The position numbers and the translations under genes are program-made. The notes under the pieces are model-generated. The model had not been told where the DNA came from. It saw only the letters and a program-made list of their open reading frames with translations, and made no database searches. From positions 1 to 55,007 of the forward strand of contig NZ_MJEI01000069.1 in assembly GCF_002095395.1 (NCBI RefSeq): a stretch of 55,007 nt of DNA. The letters are read 5' to 3'. Every line of letters begins with the position of its first letter. Within the stretch, counting starts at the first letter, position 1. The stretch comes from Williamsia sp. 1135 (GTDB lineage Bacteria > Actinomycetota > Actinomycetes > Mycobacteriales > Mycobacteriaceae). This document shows positions 49,066 to 55,007 of the stretch, piece after piece.

Positions 49066-49839
49066 GTGTACCGGGTTTTCGAAGCACTGGACGAACTGGG
49101 CGCCATCGTCGAAGAAGCGCGCAGTGTTCCGATGACAGCGGGTTGCGTCGTTCCTCGAGGCGACGTTCTCGAGCTGCTGGACGACGTCAAGGACGCCATA
49201 CCGGGTGATCTGGATGACGCGCAGGACGTCCTCGACCAGCGAGACAAGCTGATCGGCGATGCCCGGATGCATGCCGACACCATGGTGGGCGAAGCCACCG
49301 CAGAGGCTGATTCGACGCTGGCGCACGCCAGGTCGGAGGCCGACCGGGTGCTGTCTGAGGCCAAATCCGCAGCCGATCGGATGGTCGCCGAGGCGCAGTC
49401 GCATTCAGGACAGTTGCTGTCCGACGCCACCGCAGAGGCCGAGCGCATCGGTTCGGCCGCGCATCGCGAGTACGAGTCGGTGACCGGGCGTGCGCACGCC
49501 GAGGCCGAGCGGATGATCGAGTCGGGCAACGCGAACTACGAACGGTCGGTCGCCGAGGGGATCGCCGAGCAGCAGCGGCTCGTCTCCGAGACCGAGGTCG
49601 TCCAGGCCGCCCGGGCAGAGTCCGAGCGGGTGATCGACGCGGCACACGCCGAATCCGACCGCCTGCGCGGCGAGTGCGATGTCTACGTGGACAACAAACT
49701 CGCGGAGTTCGAGGAGTTGCTCACCGGGACGATTCGTTCTGTCAACCGTGGGCGTCAGCAGCTGCGTACCGGGGCAGGCGTGCACGACTACGCCGAGCAC
49801 GTCCGGCGCGGCGACTTCGGCACCGGAATGGCCGTCTGA
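49066..49839 (+). CDS. sepIVA: DivIVA-like coiled-coil protein, SepIVA type
   Basis: A 257-residue protein starting VYRVFEALDELGAIVEEAR, a DivIVA-like opening. From about residue 55 to 220 it is one long coiled coil rich in Ala, Glu, Asp and Arg with repeated AEAER/ARSEADR heptads. No membrane segment. M. smegmatis SepIVA (MSMEG_2416; Rv2927c) has this form and also stands just before the DUF177 and rnc genes; it is needed for septation and localises with cell-wall precursors. GTG 49066 with GAGGTAG upstream. Confidence 0.88.
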   Translation: MYRVFEALDELGAIVEEARSVPMTAGCVVPRGDVLELLDDVKDAIPGDLDDAQDVLDQRDKLIGDARMHADTMVGEATAEADSTLAHARSEADRVLSEAKSAADRMVAEAQSHSGQLLSDATAEAERIGSAAHREYESVTGRAHAEAERMIESGNANYERSVAEGIAEQQRLVSETEVVQAARAESERVIDAAHAESDRLRGECDVYVDNKLAEFEELLTGTIRSVNRGRQQLRTGAGVHDYAEHVRRGDFGTGMAV

Positions 49840-49917
49840 CCCGCAATTTGTGGCGCGGCTGACCCGTCACGCCACGGATTGCGGCCACAGCCGGTCACAG
49901 GCGTATCGTGGTTCCTT

Positions 49918-50505
49918 GTGTCGCAGCGCGAAAGTAAACAATCACGCCACGATCGCACCATCGATGGCCCCTTCACCCTGGACATCCGCAGTCTGGGTAG
50001 ACGGGCCGGTTCGATGCGAGAGGTGCATCGTGCCATCACCCCTGCCCCGCGGATCGGCCTGGACATGATCGCGATCCCGGCGGGCAGTGACGTCGATCTC
50101 GACCTGCGTTTGGAGGCGGTCTCGGAGGGGGTACTGGTCACCGGCTGCGTCAGCGGCGAGACCGAAGGGCAGTGTGTTCGCTGTCTGGAGCCCATCGCGG
50201 GGACCGCCAGTGTGTACGTCACCGAGCTGTACGCGTACCCGAACAGCGCTACGGAACAGACGACCGATGCCGAGGACATCCATCGGATCGTCGACGACAA
50301 GATCGATCTCGAGCAAGCGGTCGTCGACGCCGTCGCGCTCGACCTGCCGAACACGCCGCTGTGCCGGCCTGACTGTCCTGGACTGTGTCCGGAGTGCGGG
50401 ATCCGGCTGGACCTCGCCGAACCCGGTCATCAGCATGAGGTCATCGATCCGCGCTGGGCAGGGTTGGCGTCGAAGTTCGCCGAGGATCCTGAGTCGAAGA
50501 AGTGA
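49918..50505 (+). CDS. DUF177 / YceD family protein
   Basis: A 195-residue YceD-like protein. The conserved core has [10 protein letters not shown] near residue 88 and [20 protein letters not shown] near residue 145, Cys-rich motifs that may bind zinc. Plant and bacterial members act in 23S rRNA handling. In many bacteria rpmF follows; here rnc does, as in mycobacteria. GTG 49918 is chosen by family length; the upstream open frame begins only with a weak TTG at 49879. Stop overlaps rnc by four bases. Confidence 0.88.
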   Translation: MSQRESKQSRHDRTIDGPFTLDIRSLGRRAGSMREVHRAITPAPRIGLDMIAIPAGSDVDLDLRLEAVSEGVLVTGCVSGETEGQCVRCLEPIAGTASVYVTELYAYPNSATEQTTDAEDIHRIVDDKIDLEQAVVDAVALDLPNTPLCRPDCPGLCPECGIRLDLAEPGHQHEVIDPRWAGLASKFAEDPESKK

Positions 50506-51236
50506 CAGACAGCGTCCGTGAGGTGTCCGACGCAGCCGTCGACCATGCTGAATTGCTTGCGGCGCTCAATATCTCGTTGTCAGATGAGATGCTGACCCTC
50601 GCATTGACGCACCGTTCGTACGCGTACGAGCACGGCAGACTGCCCACCAACGAACGGCTCGAGTTCCTGGGTGACTCGGTACTCGGGGTCGTCATCACCG
50701 AGCAGCTCTACCGCACCCACCCCGACCGCCCGGAAGGTGAGCTCGCCAAGATCCGGGCCAGCGTCGTGAACATGCACGCGCTCGCCGCGGTCGCCAAAGG
50801 CCTCGGTCCCGGTGGACTCGGGGCACATCTGCGGCTCGGTCGCGGCGAGGAAATGACCGGCGGCCGAGACAAGGCGAGCATCCTCGCCGACGGCATGGAA
50901 GCGCTCATCGGCGCCGTCCACCTCGAACACGGTCTGGAAACGGCGCGGACCACGGTGCTCGCTCTGTTCGAGCCGGCGCTGACCCGGTCGGCGGCACTGG
51001 GCGCCGGGCTGGACTGGAAGACGTCACTGCAGGAATTGACCGCAGAGAAAGGCCTGGGCGTTCCGGCGTACCAGATCACCTCAACCGGCCCTGACCACTG
51101 CAAGGAGTTCACCGCGACGGTGATGGTCGGCGGCGATTCGATGGGGTCCGGTGTCGGACGGACCAAGAAGGAAGCCGAACAGATCGCTGCCTCCACCGCG
51201 TGGAAAGCGATCTCGGGTACCGGAGACGATGCCTGA
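50502..51236 (+). CDS. rnc: Ribonuclease III
   Basis: A 244-residue RNase III. Signature [13 protein letters not shown] near residue 50, second metal segment [16 protein letters not shown] near 127, and a C-terminal double-stranded RNA-binding domain from about 165. GTG 50502 overlaps the DUF177 stop (GTGA) and the end overlaps mutM by eight bases, so the three are translated as one unit. Matches Rv2925c. Confidence 0.97.
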   Translation: MTDSVREVSDAAVDHAELLAALNISLSDEMLTLALTHRSYAYEHGRLPTNERLEFLGDSVLGVVITEQLYRTHPDRPEGELAKIRASVVNMHALAAVAKGLGPGGLGAHLRLGRGEEMTGGRDKASILADGMEALIGAVHLEHGLETARTTVLALFEPALTRSAALGAGLDWKTSLQELTAEKGLGVPAYQITSTGPDHCKEFTATVMVGGDSMGSGVGRTKKEAEQIAASTAWKAISGTGDDA

Positions 51237-52131
51237 ACTGCCCGAGGTGGAGGTTGTTCGCCGCGGCCTTCTCGGACATGTCGTAGGTAGGCGCATCATG
51301 GCCGTCGAGGTGCTACATCCGCGTGCGGTGCGGCGACAACTCGGCGGTGCTGCTGATCTCATCGGTCTGCTGGCCGGGGCCACGGTGACAGCCGCTCGGC
51401 GACGAGGCAAATATCTGTGGCTCGAGGCGGATCCGGCAGCGGCCGCCGACCCGATCGCCATACTCGTGCACCTCGGTATGAGCGGACAGATGCTCGTCCA
51501 GTCCGCGGGCGCAGTCGACGAAAAGCACCTGCGCATCCGCGCCACCCTCGACGACGGCACCGAATTGCGGTTCGTCGACCAGCGAACTTTCGGCTCGTGG
51601 ATGGTCGACGACATCGTGGGCTCCGTCCCCGCATCGATCGCGCACATCGCACCCGACCCCTTCGACCCCGGTTATGACCAGTCGGCCGTCGTCAAGGTCC
51701 TGCGCGGCAAGCACACCGAGATCAAACGTGCTCTTCTCGATCAGACGGTGGTATCCGGGGTCGGGAACATCTACGCCGATGAAGCGCTGTGGCGCAGTCA
51801 GATCCACGGTCAGCGGCTCACCGACAAACTGCCGGTCAAGTCGCTGCGCGCAGTGCTCGACAATGCCGCCGCCGTCATGTCCGAGGCACTCGACCAGGGC
51901 GGCACCTCGTTCGATGCCTTGTACGTCAACGTCAACGGCCAGTCAGGCTACTTCAGCAGAGAGCTACATTCATACGGACGCGAGGGGCTGCCTTGTCACC
52001 GATGCGGGACGCCGATCCGGCGCGAGTCATTCATGAACCGCAGCTCGTTCTATTGTCCGACGTGTCAGCGGCTGCCGAGGCGGGGGAGTGGCACCGGTCG
52101 CTACAGCCGCCGGATAGTGCCTCCTCGATGA
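51229..52131 (+). CDS. mutM: Formamidopyrimidine-DNA glycosylase, slightly extended at the C-terminus
   Basis: A 300-residue Fpg. Pro2-Glu3 ([13 protein letters not shown]) is the catalytic start, the H2TH part includes [15 protein letters not shown] near residue 178, and the zinc finger has CHRCG and CPTCQ. It removes 8-oxoguanine. Family proteins normally end within a few residues of CPTCQ; here a further 20 residues, Arg/Gly-rich, follow and run into the accessory segment. This suggests that the original end was altered when foreign DNA joined here. ATG 51229 lies inside rnc. Confidence 0.95.
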   Translation: MPELPEVEVVRRGLLGHVVGRRIMAVEVLHPRAVRRQLGGAADLIGLLAGATVTAARRRGKYLWLEADPAAAADPIAILVHLGMSGQMLVQSAGAVDEKHLRIRATLDDGTELRFVDQRTFGSWMVDDIVGSVPASIAHIAPDPFDPGYDQSAVVKVLRGKHTEIKRALLDQTVVSGVGNIYADEALWRSQIHGQRLTDKLPVKSLRAVLDNAAAVMSEALDQGGTSFDALYVNVNGQSGYFSRELHSYGREGLPCHRCGTPIRRESFMNRSSFYCPTCQRLPRRGSGTGRYSRRIVPPR

Positions 52132-52138
52132 CCTGCCA

Positions 52139-52402
52139 TTGAGGCTGTACGACGAGGGTGGTGACGCCCATTGGCCCGCGCGGTGCGCCTACGTTCGATC
52201 AGGAAGCTTTGTCGCACAAGGGAATACCGAGCTGCCCGTCGTGTCGGCGTTCGAGGACGCATACGCAGGTGAGTGGACTAGCGTTCTCGACTATGCCGAG
52301 GAGTTCATCGAGGAGTGTGTGGCACGATTAAGGGGTCCCCGACGAGCCGCGCGACCGTCTGGGCGACCTGGTCTGCCGGATCGCGCCGCACATCGACCCT
52401 GA
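52139..52402 (+). pseudogene. Probable ArdA antirestriction gene fragment
   Basis: A short open frame of 87 codons. Residues 33-60 (52235-52318), including SAFEDAYAGEWTSVLDYAEE and the following FIEEC, closely resemble the middle of ArdA-type antirestriction proteins, where an Asp/Glu-rich helix of this pattern follows a Tyr-Gly turn. The N-terminal about 32 residues are not ArdA-like, and after EEC the frame becomes Arg/Pro-rich and off-family. It is therefore a remnant of about 30 recognisable residues, likely left by a conjugative or phage element. The remainder to 52544 shows no other gene I can name. Confidence 0.55.
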
Positions 52403-52544
52403 CGTCGACGAGGATCGGCTCGAACGCGGACCGTGATGCGACAAGAGCGAGACCCCGCACCGGCATCCGGTGTGGGTGCCTTCTGCTGTCCCGCCAGCTA
52501 TCCGGCACCCCGGCGGTCGCGACTTCCGGCTGGTGCCGCAGGCG

Positions 52545-53435
52545 TCACGTGCGAACCGTCGCCCTAGTCTCCCTCTTGGTGCCATGCGCGTCTGTCCATG
52601 TGACCACGCACTCGACCGCGTCGGGGGATCCCATCGCGATAAGCATTGGGAACCGAGCCTCTCGTCCCGGGGGGATGGTTCCGACCGGGCCGTCGCCTCT
52701 ATGGACGTCGAAGTACGCGTCATCCGGCAGGTTCTTGAAGGCGAAGTCGACGTCCGACGCCGGACCGTTGGAGGTGTTGTGAAGCACCAGGGACCACTTG
52801 CGCTGTGTCTTGACGCGGCCCTTGCTGTCGGTCCTTACGCTCTCCCGCACCTCGGCGCGCGGCCACACGCCCTCAGACGTGTCCGGCGACGGCTCTTCCT
52901 GCTTCGAGTTCTCGACTGATTGCTGGAACTTTGCCGTCGCCCGGCTCAGGAAGTTGTTGATGCCGCTCATGAGATCGCCCTCGTGGGAATACTCGAAGAC
53001 CAGTGCCGACTTGCGCAGCTCGTTCAAGTAGCCGTCGAGTCTCCGGCGCTCCTCCAGCGCCTTCCCGTTCAGCGGTGCCCGCGGGGCACTGCTCACGAGG
53101 ACTGCGACCGACTTCCCGGCCTTGACGAGGACGTCTATCTCCTCGGCCGTGCCCGACTCCGCCTCGCCGGTCGGCGTCCCGAGCCGGTCGAAGAAGAGCG
53201 CGACCGCCAGGTCCGACTCTTCGACGATCTGGTCGTTGAGAATCGCTTGGGGCCGTTCGCCGAACTCGGACGCAGCGTGCTCGGTCCAGGAGACTGGGAG
53301 CACAGTGAGCCCGAAAGAGCGGCCGAAGGCGAGGTTCCACTGGCTGATCGTCTTGCGGACGACGGCGAGGTCGCTGGGCGGCACGTCTCCAGGGGCGGAC
53401 ACGAGAAGGTGAAGGGCGAGGGTCGAGTACGCCAT
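52545..53435 (-). CDS. TIR-like (DUF4062-type) domain protein with C-terminal beta-sandwich
   Basis: A 296-residue cytoplasmic protein. Residues about 5-130 have the pattern LLVSAPGDVPP, WN, GERPQAILNDQIVEESDLAV, FFDRLGTPTG and SGTAEEI (94-100), which I know from the DUF4062/TIR-superfamily domains found in bacterial immune effectors and STAND proteins. Glu98 or Glu99 would sit where TIR NADases carry their catalytic Glu. A charged linker follows. Residues about 205-296 look like an Ig/fibronectin-like beta-sandwich (WSLVLHNTSNGPASDVDFAF). ATG 53435 has GGAGG ten bases upstream. It lies 379 bases after the TIR gene on the same strand. Function inferred only from domains. Confidence 0.8.
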   Translation of the reverse strand: MAYSTLALHLLVSAPGDVPPSDLAVVRKTISQWNLAFGRSFGLTVLPVSWTEHAASEFGERPQAILNDQIVEESDLAVALFFDRLGTPTGEAESGTAEEIDVLVKAGKSVAVLVSSAPRAPLNGKALEERRRLDGYLNELRKSALVFEYSHEGDLMSGINNFLSRATAKFQQSVENSKQEEPSPDTSEGVWPRAEVRESVRTDSKGRVKTQRKWSLVLHNTSNGPASDVDFAFKNLPDDAYFDVHRGDGPVGTIPPGREARFPMLIAMGSPDAVECVVTWTDAHGTKRETRATVRT

Positions 53436-53814
53436 CGGGTGACGTCCTCCTTCGTGGTCAGGGCCAACCGGTGCTGGACCACCATCCTTGCATTCGAGAC
53501 CGACGATTCGCGTCGGAGTTGCTCGAAGCCGCGTTCGATTCATTGAGGTACGTCGTGTACGGGACCAGATCCCGCACAGGGCTGCTCGCGGCGTCCTACG
53601 CGGCGTTGCTTGGGGACGACGAGGGCAAGCCGAGCGGCCTCGCCGCGCAATGTCCAGCAGCCCGGACGGGCACCACGCGGCCGAGCCGAAGGCTCAGTGC
53701 ACACGGTGATCGACGTGCAACCCGTCGATCACTCGGAAACGCCGGCTTCCCTCGGCCAGGAGCCGCAGCAGTCGCGGTACGTACAGTCCGGTTGGCCGCT
53801 CCGCAGGAGTTGCG
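53436..53814. other. Gap between the two TIR-type genes, no clear gene
   Basis: 379 bases with no coding region that I can support on the minus strand. A plus-strand frame contains EAAFDSLRYVVYG and AASYAALLGDDEG, which look protein-like, but it runs on antisense through the TIR gene and has no ribosome site. The gap may carry a separate promoter for the 52545-53435 gene. Confidence 0.5.
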
Positions 53815-54888
53815 TCAGATCACAGCATTCCAACAGGCCTTCTTCTTCAGGTCCATCGGCGTCTCGTACTCCTGTTTGAACCAGTCGGAGAACGCTTCGC
53901 TGCGCTCCTGGGGTACGAGATACTGGTCCAGCTCAGCAACAGCGTCACGGGCACGCCTGACCCGAGGGAAGGTGGAGTCTGGGCTGACGACACCGGTTTC
54001 CTCATCGACGATCAGCAGTCCATTCTTTCTCTCATCGTCGATGGCATCGCACTCATCCGGGGAATCGAAACGTTCCGGCACGAACATCTCCTGATCGGCG
54101 ACATCGTGCCACACCGCGTCGCGCACAGGGTTACTCAGACCGAGAAGTGCCTCGGTCACGCGAGTGCACAATGCGTCGAATCGCTCGCGCTCATCAGTGG
54201 GAAGGTCAGCCTCCCGAGCTTCGGCTCCCGTTTTGGCCGCGAGGAGCCGCTCGTGGCGATTTCTCAGTTCCTCCAGTTCGTCCGTCTTCTTGTCGAGTGC
54301 GGACTGGGTGCTTTCAAGCTCCCTTGCGAGGCGCTTCATGTCATCAGCACTGGGAGGCAGATCCAGTCGCGCGGGAGCGAGTCCCCTGCGCAAATCCGAC
54401 TTCCAATCCACTTTGCCCTCCCCGAACGATGTCGCCTGGAACTCGAAACCCAGGCCACGGATCCGATCAGCAAGCTCGTCCAGGACGTTCTCGTCGTCGG
54501 CTGGTTTTATCATCAGCCCCGGCAGCACGCCCTCCAGGTCCGACCTATCCATCCCTGGTGCCAGGAGGGGGAAGAGCACACCGCGGGCCCACGCCGCGCC
54601 CAGTTCTGCCACACACACAGGCCGCGCCTGGTACATCGGGGTGACCATGGCAATGATGAGTTCAGAGTCGGAGGCCTCGGTGCGGACCCGTTCCATCAGG
54701 TGCTGGCCTGACGCGACGCCCATGTCTGCGGCAGACGAATAGAACACATCGGGCGCGCACAGATCCGCGCCCCGCAGCAAGATGTGCGTGACGAACTTCT
54801 TCAAGTACTCGCCGTCCGCATTCGCGTGCGAGACGAAGACCCGCGATCCACCCTTGCTCCTGCTCAATCCTTGCCCCTCCGCCGACAT
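53815..54888 (-). CDS. TIR domain / coiled-coil protein with an unrecognised C-terminal domain
   Basis: A 357-residue soluble protein. The TIR domain covers about 14-150: RVFVSHANADGEYLKKF as box-1-like strand and helix, ELIIAMVTPMYQARP as the central strand, and CVAELGAAW with the candidate catalytic Glu95 of TIR NADases. A coiled coil of about 45 residues (near 195-240, heptads of Leu/Glu/Lys) leads to a C-terminal part of about 110 residues, rich in Asp/Glu and Trp, that I do not recognise (DAVWHDVADQEMFVPERFD). ATG 54888 has AAGGA seven bases upstream. Such TIR effectors usually deplete NAD or make cyclic ADP-ribose signals on phage attack; this is inference for this gene. Confidence 0.85.
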   Translation of the reverse strand: MSAEGQGLSRSKGGSRVFVSHANADGEYLKKFVTHILLRGADLCAPDVFYSSAADMGVASGQHLMERVRTEASDSELIIAMVTPMYQARPVCVAELGAAWARGVLFPLLAPGMDRSDLEGVLPGLMIKPADDENVLDELADRIRGLGFEFQATSFGEGKVDWKSDLRRGLAPARLDLPPSADDMKRLARELESTQSALDKKTDELEELRNRHERLLAAKTGAEAREADLPTDERERFDALCTRVTEALLGLSNPVRDAVWHDVADQEMFVPERFDSPDECDAIDDERKNGLLIVDEETGVVSPDSTFPRVRRARDAVAELDQYLVPQERSEAFSDWFKQEYETPMDLKKKACWNAVI

Positions 54889-55007
54889 CAGTAGTCCTTA
54901 GAAGCGTAAGCCACCAGCCTTCGTCTGCAAGTGTGTAGGAGCGAGTGCCACCGGGACTGTCTGAATAACGGTTGATCCGGTCATTGGTTCAACACGCCGA
55001 GCTGAGC
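54889..55007. other. Right edge, upstream region of the TIR gene
   Basis: 119 bases to the window edge with no gene seen; probably holds the minus-strand promoter of the TIR gene. The composition is somewhat more AT-rich than the left part of the window. Confidence 0.4.

Noticed and set aside
52305-52544. Minus-strand frame with FEPILVDVRVDVRRDPADQ, resembling a kinase C-terminus
   Set aside because: The resemblance to the end of P-loop kinases is vague, there is no P-loop upstream and it overlaps the ArdA-like remnant; too little to call.
53471-54094. 207-residue plus-strand frame across the TIR gap
   Set aside because: A short stretch (EAAFDSLRYVVYG) looks protein-like, but most of it is antisense to the TIR gene and turns Arg/Ser-rich; no start signal.

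Overview
The window is GC-rich actinobacterial chromosome. Its gene order follows the Mycobacterium tuberculosis stretch from the Rv2478c single-strand binding protein to Rv2439c proB (in M. tuberculosis coordinates), with added genes. Several families are typical of Mycobacteriales: the 180-kDa NAD-glutamate dehydrogenase, a two-gene ClpP1/ClpP2 system, a SepIVA-like septation protein, a mycothiol-type DsbA reductase, and cytochrome aa3 accessory subunits CtaJ/CtaI. An ectABC cluster and a dispersed GGTCGAGC...GCTCGACC hairpin element suggest Gordonia or a close relative. The genus is an inference from memory of synteny, not a database match.

Layout. 1-8.2 kb: tail of an upstream gene, a tail-less SSB, EttA, the large glutamate dehydrogenase and a small conserved protein, all on +. 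8.3-10.4 kb: alpha-glucosidase and truncated haemoglobin O on -. 10.6-12.1 kb: HNH nuclease, CtaJ and CtaI-like genes. 12.2-18.9 kb: aminopeptidase N, DsbA-like reductase, M48 metalloprotease, RpiB, Nei glycosylase and a LysB/cutinase-like hydrolase. 19.0-22.7 kb: SthA transhydrogenase, an L,D-transpeptidase, a frameshifted secretory lipase and tRNA-Gly. 22.9-27.3 kb: tRNA-Pro and the proteostasis set tig, clpP1, clpP2, clpX. 27.4-31.2 kb: a molybdoenzyme cluster (fdhF, fdhD, mobA). 31.2-44 kb: valS, folC, a DUF4233 membrane protein, a small secreted protein, ndk, rne, rplU, rpmA, obg and proB. 44-47.6 kb: a sirtuin and the ectoine operon ectABC on -. 47.7-52.1 kb: rsmD, coaD, sepIVA-like, DUF177, rnc and mutM, a block that lies elsewhere in M. 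tuberculosis (around Rv2965c-Rv2927c). 52.1-55.0 kb: an accessory segment.

Most of the window is housekeeping. Many genes are tightly coupled: valS/folC/DUF4233, DUF177/rnc/mutM, obg/proB and gdh with its neighbour overlap by 1-8 bases, and ctaJ/ctaI by 14. Long perfect-stem terminators separate several units.

The least ordinary part is the end. Just after mutM there is an apparent fragment of an ArdA-type antirestriction gene. It is followed on the other strand by a two-gene pair: a TIR domain/coiled-coil protein with an unrecognised C-terminal domain, and a protein with a TIR-like (DUF4062-type) N-terminal domain joined to a predicted beta-sandwich. This looks like a genomic-island edge carrying a candidate NAD-targeting or nucleotide-signalling defence system. 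It is the best candidate here for something not well described, but its function is inferred from domains alone.
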